Assembly: GCF_031928785.1 (NCBI RefSeq)
Contig: NZ_JARQAL010000004.1
DNA length: 64,000 nt
Source of the DNA: Enterococcus_C asini_A
Lineage (GTDB): Bacteria > Bacillota > Bacilli > Lactobacillales > Enterococcaceae
Strand: one strand, 5' to 3'
Below the pieces are notes generated by a model. The model was not told where the DNA came from. It searched no databases and worked only from the letters and a program-made list of their open reading frames with translations. The position numbers were made by a program, and so were the translations under genes. Position 1 is the stretch's first letter; each line of letters starts with the position of its first letter. Positions 7,375 through 14,554 of this stretch are shown piece by piece.

Positions 7375-8478
7375 ATGTTGGCAGATTTGAAGGTCAAAGT
7401 CGGACCTCAGTTTTATGTCTATGACAAGGGGGCGATTGACCGCTATGTGCCTCAGCTTTTAAAAGAATACCGGGCGCAAAAGGTCTTAATTGTTCACGGG
7501 CAAGTTTCTTGGGAAAAAGCAAAACCTTATTTAGGGTTTGTGGAGAATGGGCCAGAACAATTTTTCTATCATCAATACACCGGAGAATGTAGCTATTATG
7601 GAACGGATTTAATCACAGACATTGTTCAAGCAGAAGGTATTGATTTTATCATCGGTGTTGGTGGTGGGAAATTAGTTGACTTGGTAGAATACGCTGCCCA
7701 TGTAAACAATGTGCCTTGCGGAGTGATTCCGACCATGGCGAGCAACTGTGCGCCCTGGACTCCTTTATCTGTGATGTACAAAGAAAGTGGTGAATCAGAA
7801 GGAAAAAGTGAACACTACTTACGCCAAGCAGCCTTTTTCATCACGGATCCTTACTTGGTGATTGATTCCCCAGTAGAATACTTTATCGCTGGACTTGCGG
7901 ACACCATTGCCAAATGGTACGAATCAGATTTGATTTTGAACCAACCAGAGCTTTTGGATTATCCATTTTTAAAACTAGCAAAAGAAACGACGATTTTATG
8001 TAAAGACTCGATTTTATCCGCTAGTAGTCAAGCCATTAAAGATATGGAAGCAGGTCAAGTTACGGATGCTTTTGTCAATCTTTCAGAAATCGTCTTTGCC
8101 ATTGCTGGCTTAGTTGGCGGACTCGGTGATAAATACGCCAGAAACGCTGCGGCTCACGCCATGCACGATGCCATTTCTAAGTATTTACCAAAGAGCCATG
8201 AATACCTTCACGGTGAAAAAGTAGCTTACGGAATTTTGTACCAGTTGGCTTTAGAAGAACGCTGGAACATGATTGATGACTTGCTACCGTTTTATGAAGA
8301 ATTGCATTTGCCTCGTACATTAGCCGATATGGGCTTAGCGCCAACACCAGCTGAAAAAGAGGAGATTGTCGCTTTTATCAACAGCAAGGACAAGGTTCAT
8401 TTGATTCCCATTGAGATCAGTCCTGAAAAATTAGGACGAGCAATGGAGGATCTTGAAAATTATATTCTAGTCAAATAG
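7375..8478 (+). CDS. Iron-containing (GldA-like) alcohol dehydrogenase
   Basis: The 367-residue protein belongs to the glycerol dehydrogenase-like group of iron/zinc alcohol dehydrogenases. The NAD-binding motif IIGVGGGKLVDLVEY is at about residue 97. Metal ligands are present as Asp in GLADTIAKWYE, His in AAAHAMHDA and His in YLHGEKVAYG. It has a good GGAGG ribosome site. As the third oxidoreductase in a row before a PTS, it probably oxidises or reduces a hydroxyl of the imported sugar acid or polyol rather than glycerol itself. Confidence 0.85.
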   Translation: MLADLKVKVGPQFYVYDKGAIDRYVPQLLKEYRAQKVLIVHGQVSWEKAKPYLGFVENGPEQFFYHQYTGECSYYGTDLITDIVQAEGIDFIIGVGGGKLVDLVEYAAHVNNVPCGVIPTMASNCAPWTPLSVMYKESGESEGKSEHYLRQAAFFITDPYLVIDSPVEYFIAGLADTIAKWYESDLILNQPELLDYPFLKLAKETTILCKDSILSASSQAIKDMEAGQVTDAFVNLSEIVFAIAGLVGGLGDKYARNAAAHAMHDAISKYLPKSHEYLHGEKVAYGILYQLALEERWNMIDDLLPFYEELHLPRTLADMGLAPTPAEKEEIVAFINSKDKVHLIPIEISPEKLGRAMEDLENYILVK

Positions 8479-8496
8479 GAGTAAGGAGGAATTATT

Positions 8497-9324
8497 TTGG
8501 ATACACTAACAGTGGTACAAAGTCTAATCATTGCACTATGGGTCGCTGCTGTCATGTCCCGCTGGTTAGGTGGGGGGGCGACACTGACATTGCGCTTCTC
8601 CCCATTAATGACCGGTTTAGTCTGTGGGATTGTCATGGGAGACGTGAAACAAGCCATGATCGTAACCGCCGCGATTCAATTGATTTACATGGGTGTTTTC
8701 TCTCCCGGAGGTTCCATGCCATCTGAACCCGCTGTAGCCGCAGCCGTGGCTGTACCCGTAGCCTTATTAGGTGGTTTAAAACCCGAAGCCGCAATTTCGG
8801 TGGCTGTGCCAGTTGGTTTGCTAGGTAGCTATTTATACCAATTTAGATTCTTTATTAATACCTTCTTAGGGAAATATACGGACCGAGCAGTTGAGTCTAT
8901 GGATGACCGAGCGATTAAACGTTCGATTATCACGTTGCCAACCATCGCCTCCTTTGTGTTATTCGTGCCATTAATTTTCATCGCATTATACTGGGGCGCT
9001 CCGGTAATCGCAGACGTAATCGCAGCTTTAGAAGGAACCGTTGTTATCCACATCTTGGAAGTTGTGGGCGGTGGCTTAGCCGCAATAGGGATTGCCACAA
9101 CCATTTATGTAATTGGTCGGAAAGATTACTTGGTCTTCTTCTTCTTAGCTTATTTCTTAAGTGTGATTTTCAAGACTTTAGGCGTGACCATGGTAACTTA
9201 TGCAATCTTAGGTACATTGATTGCAGCGATGTTTGTTTTAGCAAAAGGTCAAGCTGCTGATAAACCACAAGTGTCCTCATCTGATGGAGCCACATTTGAT
9301 GATGATGACGATGATGATTTTTAA
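8497..9324 (+). CDS. PTS EIIC component, mannose/fructose/sorbose family
   Basis: The 275-residue integral membrane protein has the EIIC-Man signature near the N-terminus (LRFSPLMTGLVCGIVMGDVKQ region) and the loop GVFSPGGSMPSEPAVAAAVA. About seven hydrophobic helices follow. It starts with TTG at 8497, 6 nt after GGAGGA. It forms the sugar channel with the IID protein encoded next. The C-terminus is unusual: seven aspartates and a final Phe, echoed by an acidic tail on the IIA protein of the same operon. The substrate is inferred to be a hexonate from the surrounding enzymes. Confidence 0.9.
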   Translation: MDTLTVVQSLIIALWVAAVMSRWLGGGATLTLRFSPLMTGLVCGIVMGDVKQAMIVTAAIQLIYMGVFSPGGSMPSEPAVAAAVAVPVALLGGLKPEAAISVAVPVGLLGSYLYQFRFFINTFLGKYTDRAVESMDDRAIKRSIITLPTIASFVLFVPLIFIALYWGAPVIADVIAALEGTVVIHILEVVGGGLAAIGIATTIYVIGRKDYLVFFFLAYFLSVIFKTLGVTMVTYAILGTLIAAMFVLAKGQAADKPQVSSSDGATFDDDDDDDF

Positions 9325-9345
9325 TAGTGAATGGAGGAGTAAGAA

Positions 9346-10209
9346 ATGGCTGAGAATCAAGTAAATACTACTATGCCGGGACAACCGGAAGAAATTACGC
9401 AAAAAGATGTCCGTAGTTCTTATTTAAAATGGCATTTTGCCAATGAAATTCCGCATTCCTTTGAACGTTATATCGCCCCTGCATTGCTCTATGGGATGAT
9501 GCCAATTTTGCGGAAACTATACAAAGATCCAGATCGCTTAAAAGCAGCTTACAAACGTCAATTGTTGTTCTTTAACACTCAGTTAACTTGGGGCGGTGGG
9601 ATCATCACTGGTTTGATGGCGTCCATGGAACAAGAACGGGCCCGTCAAGAATATGCCGGAGAAGAAATCACCATGACCGACGACTTGATGTACAATACCA
9701 AAGCCGGTTTAATGGGTGCTCTAGCCGGGATTGGGGATGCCATTGACTCAGGAACGATTCAATATATCTTTATCGCCATTGCGGTGCCTTGGGCCCAAGA
9801 AGGAAACGCTATGGGGGCATTGTTCCCATTCATCGGTTTTGCTTTGTATCAATTTGCCATTGGATTGTTCTTTGCTCGCCAAGGGTTCTCCATGGGGCGC
9901 AATGCCACGAGCTTAATGGAAAGCTCTGGAATTAAGAACATGATTGACATGATGTCCATTTTGGGGCTGTTTATGATGGGGGTTTTAGCCGGCAACTACA
10001 TTACCGTTACCTCGTCACTGGCCTTTACGATTTCTGGAAAAGAATTCGTCATTCAAGAAATACTGGACAAGATCGTACCAGGAATCTTGCCACTTGCCAC
10101 AGTAATGGGTGTTTATTTATACTTTGTTAAGAAGGGATTAAAAGTTACCCGAGCATTGCTTTGGTTAACCGGCATCCTAATCGTCTTAGCAGCTATTGGA
10201 ATTCTGTAA
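9346..10209 (+). CDS. PTS EIID component, mannose/fructose/sorbose family
   Basis: The 287-residue product shows the EIID-Man pattern: a cytoplasmic N-terminal part (SSYLKWHFANEIPHSFERY), the segment FFNTQLTWGGGIITGLMASMEQERA, the motif AGLMGALAGIGDAIDSGT, and hydrophobic helices in the C-terminal half. IID pairs with IIC to form the membrane part of the permease. The gene follows IIC by 21 nt behind GGAGG and precedes IIB by 20 nt, a standard order for this PTS family. Confidence 0.92.
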   Translation: MAENQVNTTMPGQPEEITQKDVRSSYLKWHFANEIPHSFERYIAPALLYGMMPILRKLYKDPDRLKAAYKRQLLFFNTQLTWGGGIITGLMASMEQERARQEYAGEEITMTDDLMYNTKAGLMGALAGIGDAIDSGTIQYIFIAIAVPWAQEGNAMGALFPFIGFALYQFAIGLFFARQGFSMGRNATSLMESSGIKNMIDMMSILGLFMMGVLAGNYITVTSSLAFTISGKEFVIQEILDKIVPGILPLATVMGVYLYFVKKGLKVTRALLWLTGILIVLAAIGIL

Positions 10210-10229
10210 AAAGAAAGTGAGGAAGTAAC

Positions 10230-10733
10230 ATGGGAGTAGTTAATTTAGCCAGAGTTGATGAACGTCTGATTCACGGACAAGTAATGTTGACCTTATCACA
10301 ACGATCAGGAGTTAACTCCATCTTTGTGGTGGATGATGTGGTAGCCAAAGACAAATTTATGAAGGATTTGTACAAGAGCGCCGGGGGCCGGACAGGTCAA
10401 AAAACCATCGTCATGACCAAAGACAAATGTAAATATTATTGGGATGAATTTAAATTTAAAGAATACAGCTGTATCTTGGTTACTAAAACCATTGATGTGA
10501 TTTATGACTTAGTGAAATACGGGATTCCCATGAAAGAAGTCAATGTAGGGGGTATTGCCCAAAAAGATCCTGAAAAAGATGTTTTAGTTACTAAATCGGT
10601 CTATATGAACAAAGAAGATGCGCTGAAATTAAAAGAATTACGAGATGATTATGGTGTGACAGATATTTACTTCCAAGCAACTCCTTCGGCACCAAAATCT
10701 TCTCTAGATGATGTACTAGCAAAATTTAAATAA
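10230..10733 (+). CDS. PTS EIIB component, mannose/fructose/sorbose family
   Basis: The 167-residue cytoplasmic protein carries the phosphorylated histidine in ARVDERLIHGQVM near residue 15, the hallmark of EIIB-Man. Its length is normal. It would pass phosphate from IIA-His to the incoming sugar. A hairpin follows the stop codon, so expression may fall off before the next gene. Confidence 0.92.
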   Translation: MGVVNLARVDERLIHGQVMLTLSQRSGVNSIFVVDDVVAKDKFMKDLYKSAGGRTGQKTIVMTKDKCKYYWDEFKFKEYSCILVTKTIDVIYDLVKYGIPMKEVNVGGIAQKDPEKDVLVTKSVYMNKEDALKLKELRDDYGVTDIYFQATPSAPKSSLDDVLAKFK

Positions 10734-10754
10734 GCAGTCTTTATCAGGCTGAGT

Positions 10755-10784
10755 AATTCTGAGTCCTCTATAGGGCTCAGAATT
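10755..10784 (+). terminator. Intercistronic hairpin between IIB and the M28-like gene
   Basis: AATTCTGAG at 10755 pairs with CTCAGAATT ending at 10784, with two further G-C pairs near the loop. The bases after it (ATTTATAG) are only weakly T-rich. It is better read as a partial terminator or mRNA-stabilising hairpin that sets the ratio of upstream to downstream products. Confidence 0.5.
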
Positions 10785-10862
10785 ATTTATAGAGGAAAAG
10801 CTGTGTTTTTGGTTAAAGAATCGCTGTAGCAACTTTGACAGCTTGGTTTAGGGGGAAGGCTT

Positions 10863-11759
10863 ATGATGGACTCGGAATTGTTTGAAGATTGGGTATTGCG
10901 CTATGGCCATATGCTCAAAAAACGGTATAGCAAAAATCAGAAGAAACGCTTTTTAAACAGTTTGGCCGCAGATCTTTCGGCATTAGGCCATGAAGTATCA
11001 TTGCGTAAAGACAAAGCGGATAAAGATAGTCTTCATGTGGTAGTAGGGGACTTGAAAAAAGCCCACACTGTAGTAGCCACTTACTATGATACTTCCGCTG
11101 TTACCACTGGTGATTACTGCTATTTCGATCTTGAAAAACAAAAAAAAGCCATTACCGTCCCCATTTTGGCATTAGGCGGCTTGCTTTTAGTAATAGGACT
11201 TTTGGTGACTTACTTTTTCACCATTCCTTTTCTAGCACAAGGTTTGACTTGGCGCTTAGTCTTCATTGCACTGGGATATTTTATTTACTTTTTAATTTTT
11301 GGTCGCATAACCAAAGGCTGGCCCAGTGGCAAAACCTTGATCCGCAATACTTCTTCCTTGTTATTGGTTTTGGATTATTTAAAAGATAATCCCAATTCCA
11401 CGCTAGCCTTTGTGTTTTATGACAACGGCGTGCAAGGAAAAACCAGTATCCAAAAAGTTGCCAACAAGCTGGATTTAAATCGACAACAGCTGATTTTATT
11501 GGATTGTATTGGAGCAAAAGGGCAATTGCTATGTGCAACGCCGAATCGCCAAAAAGCGAGTTTGCCAGGTATTGTCAACCAGCAAGTCAGTGACTTAGGC
11601 CCGAAAACAAAATTATTTTTAGTGACAAGCAACAGTGATGATGATGCTAAAAAGTTGTTTCTCAGCAAGGAAGCGTTAGCCGCTAATGAATTAAATGAAG
11701 AAAATTTCCTGTTACTTAAAGAATATTTGGCAAATTTGGAAAGAGGGAAAAAGAAATGA
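10863..11759 (+). CDS. Membrane protein with M28 peptidase-like fold but no metal ligands (298 aa)
   Basis: I do not know a named family with certainty. The cytoplasmic parts resemble an M28 aminopeptidase: VVATYYDTSAV aligns with the ligand strand usually written as xHxDT, FVFYDNGVQGKTS with the FVFFDxEExG catalytic-glutamate loop, and LILLDCIGAKG with the following LDMxG strand. The zinc-binding His and the catalytic Glu pair are replaced (Tyr and Gly-Val), so it is probably inactive as a peptidase. Two transmembrane helices lie at about residues 98-122 and 128-147, inserted within the fold. The gene sits between PTS IIB and IIA; its TGA overlaps the ATG of IIA, so the two are translationally coupled. 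A scaffold or sensor role for the PTS is inference. Confidence 0.65.
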   Translation: MMDSELFEDWVLRYGHMLKKRYSKNQKKRFLNSLAADLSALGHEVSLRKDKADKDSLHVVVGDLKKAHTVVATYYDTSAVTTGDYCYFDLEKQKKAITVPILALGGLLLVIGLLVTYFFTIPFLAQGLTWRLVFIALGYFIYFLIFGRITKGWPSGKTLIRNTSSLLLVLDYLKDNPNSTLAFVFYDNGVQGKTSIQKVANKLDLNRQQLILLDCIGAKGQLLCATPNRQKASLPGIVNQQVSDLGPKTKLFLVTSNSDDDAKKLFLSKEALAANELNEENFLLLKEYLANLERGKKK

Positions 11760-12202
11760 TTGGAATTGTAATTGCAACTCACGGCAAGCTATCAGATGGC
11801 TTTAAAGATGCTGCTGAAGTGGTAGTAGGACAAACGGAAAATATCGCCACGGTAAATTTAAACCCAGGGGACTCTGTAGACTTATTAGGAGAACAAATTG
11901 CCACTGCTATTGGTGAAGTCAGCCAAGGCGAGGGTGTCATTGTTTTAACTGACTTGTTAAGTGCAAGTCCGTATAATCAATCCGTCCTTGCCATTAGTGG
12001 CTTGTCTGAAGCGTTAGCCCAACAAGTTTACGTGGTTTCAGGAGTTAGCTTCCCCATGCTTTTAGAAGCCATTAATGCCCAATTAATCGGTACCGAAATT
12101 GCCGATGCTGTGGAATTGATTATGGAGCAAGGAAAAAATGGTATCGCCAGCTGGCAAATTAGTGATAGCGGGAGCGACGAAGAGGAAGAAGAAGATTTTT
12201 AA
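11756..12202 (+). CDS. PTS EIIA component, mannose/fructose/sorbose family
   Basis: The 148-residue protein has the EIIA-Man fold, with the phosphorylatable His10 in IVIATHGKLSDGF and the downstream motif VIVLTDLLSASPYNQS. It accepts phosphate from HPr and passes it to IIB. It overlaps the M28-like gene by 4 nt (ATGA). The C-terminal tail SDEEEEEDF is strikingly acidic and ends in Phe, like that of the IIC protein. A hairpin follows the stop codon. Confidence 0.92.
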   Translation: MIGIVIATHGKLSDGFKDAAEVVVGQTENIATVNLNPGDSVDLLGEQIATAIGEVSQGEGVIVLTDLLSASPYNQSVLAISGLSEALAQQVYVVSGVSFPMLLEAINAQLIGTEIADAVELIMEQGKNGIASWQISDSGSDEEEEEDF

Positions 12203-12212
12203 ATGATAGTTG

Positions 12213-12242
12213 ACTCCCCCAAATTACTTTCTTTGGGGGAGT
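12213..12242 (+). terminator. Hairpin after the PTS IIA gene
   Basis: ACTCCCCCAAA and TTTGGGGGAGT form a perfect 11-bp stem with an 8-nt loop. The following bases (TTGTCTATT) are moderately T-rich. It probably ends most of the PTS transcript, with some read-through into the phosphatase gene 24 nt downstream. Confidence 0.7.
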
Positions 12243-12266
12243 TTGTCTATTAAAAAGGAGCAACCT

Positions 12267-12935
12267 ATGAGAAATGTGCAGGCAGTAATCTTTGATATGG
12301 ACGGCTTAATTTTAGACACGGAGCGAGTTTATTCCGAAGGGTGGCAAAAAGGCGCCGTTGTAAAAAACATTCAATTACCTGAAGGCTTTGTGGAAAGTGC
12401 CGCGGGTCGCAGTGTAGATGATAATATTAATGCTTTAAAAACGGCAGGTTTTGATCACGAGCTGATTAGTCAAATTCGCAAGGAACGAGAAGCTTATTTT
12501 TATGAGCAATTGGATCAAGATGAAATTCCAGTTAAACCCTATTTTTTTGATTTGATTCATTTTTTACGCCAAGAAGGAGTGAAAACCGGATTAGCCACGT
12601 CCAGCTACCAAGGTCGGGTTCAACGAATGTTTGACCACTATAAGTTTCATGATTTATTTGATGTGGTGGTGGCAGGAGATCAAGTGAATCGGGTCAAACC
12701 AGATCCAGAAATTTATTTGCAAGTGCTCAGTCAATTACAGACTGAAAAAGATAAAACCTTAGTGTTGGAAGATTCGGTAGTAGGGGGACGTGCAGCTTCT
12801 AGAGGTGGGATTCCTTTTATTTTAGTACCCGATAAAAGTGCGTCCAGTGCCCCACCTATTCCCAATCCTTTTCCAAATTTACTAGCAGTGATGGAAAGTT
12901 TAGGAGCTGTACTGGAGTGGCTCAAGAAAAGCTGA
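12267..12935 (+). CDS. HAD-superfamily phosphatase (beta-phosphoglucomutase-like)
   Basis: The 222-residue protein starts at ATG 12267 behind AAAAGGAGCAACCT; an upstream in-frame ATG at 12210 lies inside the terminator and is rejected. Motif I is FDMDGLILDTE, motif II is LATSSYQGR, the motif III lysine is in RVKPDPEIY, and motif IV is VLEDSVVGGRAA. The helical cap of class I HADs follows motif I. Members dephosphorylate or mutate small sugar phosphates. In this cluster it may remove dead-end sugar-acid phosphates. Confidence 0.85.
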   Translation: MRNVQAVIFDMDGLILDTERVYSEGWQKGAVVKNIQLPEGFVESAAGRSVDDNINALKTAGFDHELISQIRKEREAYFYEQLDQDEIPVKPYFFDLIHFLRQEGVKTGLATSSYQGRVQRMFDHYKFHDLFDVVVAGDQVNRVKPDPEIYLQVLSQLQTEKDKTLVLEDSVVGGRAASRGGIPFILVPDKSASSAPPIPNPFPNLLAVMESLGAVLEWLKKS

Positions 12936-12988
12936 TTCAGGCAGCGTACTAAGGAGCACTTATGTGAAAAGAGTAATTTGTTAGAAAA

Positions 12989-13003
12989 AGATAGCGTTTT
13001 CTA
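12989..13003 (-). promoter_or_regulatory. cre-like site next to the uxuA promoter
   Basis: On the minus strand this reads TAGAAAACGCTATCT. It fits the catabolite-responsive element consensus WTGNAANCGNWNNCW except for one base (A for T at the second position). It directly abuts the -35 box at 13004, so CcpA binding here would repress transcription. Function is inferred. Confidence 0.45.
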
Positions 13004-13032
13004 TTGAAATAAAAAACATTTTTCGTTATAAT
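13004..13032 (+). promoter_or_regulatory. Sigma-A promoter of the mannonate dehydratase gene
   Basis: TTGAAA at 13004-13009 and TATAAT at 13027-13032 are separated by 17 bp. The 13-nt direct repeat TTTGTTAGAAAAA occurs on both sides of the core promoter (12977-12989 and 13036-13048) and may be an operator pair. Confidence 0.8.
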
Positions 13033-13092
13033 AAGTTTGTTAGAAAAAATATTTTTTATCGGAGAAGAAAGTTAAATCAAGGAGGTCATGGA

Positions 13093-14160
13093 ATGAAGTG
13101 GGCTTTTAGATGGTACGGCGAGAGTGATGCAATTCCGTTGCAGCACGTGGAACAAATTCCCGGTATTAAAGGAGTGGTGGGTACCCTCCTAGGCAAGCTT
13201 CCCGGGGATGTGTGGGAAGTCTCAGAAATCCAAGAACTGAAAGATTCCGTGGAAAAAGGCAATCTTGAGTTGTTGGGCATCGAAAGTGTAGCGATTCACG
13301 ATGCCATTAAGGCGGGAACGGACGAACGGGATCAGTATATTGACAATTACATCCAAACGATTCGCAACCTTTCCCAATGTGGGGTTCATTTGATTTGCTA
13401 CAGCTTTAAACCAATTTTTGGTTGGGCAAAAACCACACTGAATTACGAAAACAAAGATGGCAGTTTCTCTTTATTGTACGACCAAGCAGTGGTGGACAAT
13501 ATGGAACCCGGAGATATGTATACTTTGATTCACAGCCAATCAAAGGGGTTTCGTTTACCAGGTTGGGAAGCAGAACGTCTGAAAAAATTAGACGAGCTGT
13601 TAGCTCTCTATGATGGCGTTACGGAAGAAGATTTATTTGAAAACTTGAGCTATTTTCTAAAACGCATTATTCCGGTATGTGAAGAGTGCGATGTGAAAAT
13701 GGGAATTCATCCGGATGATCCACCTTGGGAAATCTTTGGCTTGCCACGGATTACGAAGAACTTGGCTGATTTGCAAAAAATCTTAAGTATCGTGGACTCG
13801 CCTTACAATGGGTTAACCCTGTGTACCGGGGCTTTAGGTGCTGATCCTAATAACGATATGATTGAAATCATTCGTACCGTGGGCCATCGCATTAATTTTG
13901 TACATTTTAGAAATGTGCTCTTTATGGGTGAGAAGAAATTTGAAGAAACGGCTCATCCAACTTCAGAAGGTTCATTGGACATGTACGGTATGATGAAAGC
14001 CTTGGTGGATGTAGGTTTTGATGGGGTCATTCGTCCCGATCATGGGCGTACCATCTGGGGTGAAGTGGCGATGCCGGGCTACGGCTTGTACGACCGTGCG
14101 CTAGGCTTAACCTATATGCAAGGACTTCACGAAGCAGTCTTGCGGGAACAAAAAGAATAG
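13093..14160 (+). CDS. uxuA: Mannonate dehydratase-like enzyme
   Basis: The 355-residue product matches the UxuA family in length and motifs. Presumed metal ligands are His in KMGIHPDDPPW, Cys in LTLCTGALGAD, His in NFVHFRNV and Asp in VIRPDHGR. UxuA removes water from D-mannonate to give 2-keto-3-deoxygluconate. It has its own promoter with a cre-like site, so it can be expressed apart from the PTS operon. I see no KDG kinase (kdgK), fructuronate reductase (uxuB) or uronate isomerase (uxaC) in the window, so the usual glucuronate route is not complete here. The start ATG 13093 has AAGGAGGTCATGGA before it. Confidence 0.88.
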   Translation: MKWAFRWYGESDAIPLQHVEQIPGIKGVVGTLLGKLPGDVWEVSEIQELKDSVEKGNLELLGIESVAIHDAIKAGTDERDQYIDNYIQTIRNLSQCGVHLICYSFKPIFGWAKTTLNYENKDGSFSLLYDQAVVDNMEPGDMYTLIHSQSKGFRLPGWEAERLKKLDELLALYDGVTEEDLFENLSYFLKRIIPVCEECDVKMGIHPDDPPWEIFGLPRITKNLADLQKILSIVDSPYNGLTLCTGALGADPNNDMIEIIRTVGHRINFVHFRNVLFMGEKKFEETAHPTSEGSLDMYGMMKALVDVGFDGVIRPDHGRTIWGEVAMPGYGLYDRALGLTYMQGLHEAVLREQKE

Positions 14161-14188
14161 TTGACAATCTTAAAAATCCTGTTATAGT
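14161..14188 (+). promoter_or_regulatory. Promoter of the candidate RNA downstream of uxuA
   Basis: TTGACA at 14161-14166 is a perfect -35 box. TATAGT at 14183-14188 lies 16 bp further on. It begins directly after the uxuA stop codon, and transcription would start near 14195. Confidence 0.75.
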
Positions 14189-14194
14189 AAGCAA

Positions 14195-14369
14195 CATGCG
14201 ATGAGTCGATGGGCCGAATTTTTTCGGTCAATCAACCAGAGGCACGAGAGTTTTTACTCACCTGCCGGATTTGCAGGGTGTCGGAAGAAGAGTAGTGGAC
14301 GACTTTTTCTTCTATCGGAAACGATACTGGGTAAAGCAATGAGTACTTAGGTGCTCGTTGCTTTTTTTT
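14195..14369 (+). ncRNA. Candidate stand-alone structured RNA (about 175 nt), unidentified
   Basis: A consensus promoter and a strong intrinsic terminator (14334-14369: AAGCAATGAGTAC paired with GTGCTCGTTGCTT, then eight T) bound a stretch without a reading frame. Inside are several hairpins: GGCCGAA/TTCGGTC near 14212-14229, CACCTGC/GCAGGGTG near 14259-14280, and TATCG-GAAA-CGATA near 14313-14326 with a GNRA loop. The next gene has its own weak promoter after the terminator, so this may be a trans-acting RNA rather than a leader. It fits none of the riboswitch cores I know (T-box, lysine, TPP, SAM, yybP-ykoY, ZTP). The gap 14161-14554 holds nothing else. Confidence 0.6.
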
Positions 14370-14554
14370 GTCTTTATAGAAAAAAATGGTGCCATTTACT
14401 CCCATCAAATTACGCTATTTTCTTCAAAATCAGATTGAATTTTTACATTGTTGCTTTCACCACGCTAAGGAAAAGGTACAAGTAGGAAGAGTCCCGGATT
14501 TTTTCTTTGTCTTCTTTTAGTCGGTCTTGCTATACTGGCTTTGGAGGTGTTTTT

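Noticed and set aside
12210..12266. Longer start of the HAD phosphatase
   Set aside because: The extension lies within the terminator hairpin and has no ribosome site.
14195..14369. Lysine riboswitch, T-box or yybP-ykoY element
   Set aside because: The terminator and a GAGTAG motif are reminiscent, but the conserved cores (for example the T-box GGGTGGNACC or the lysine GCCGAAG) are missing.
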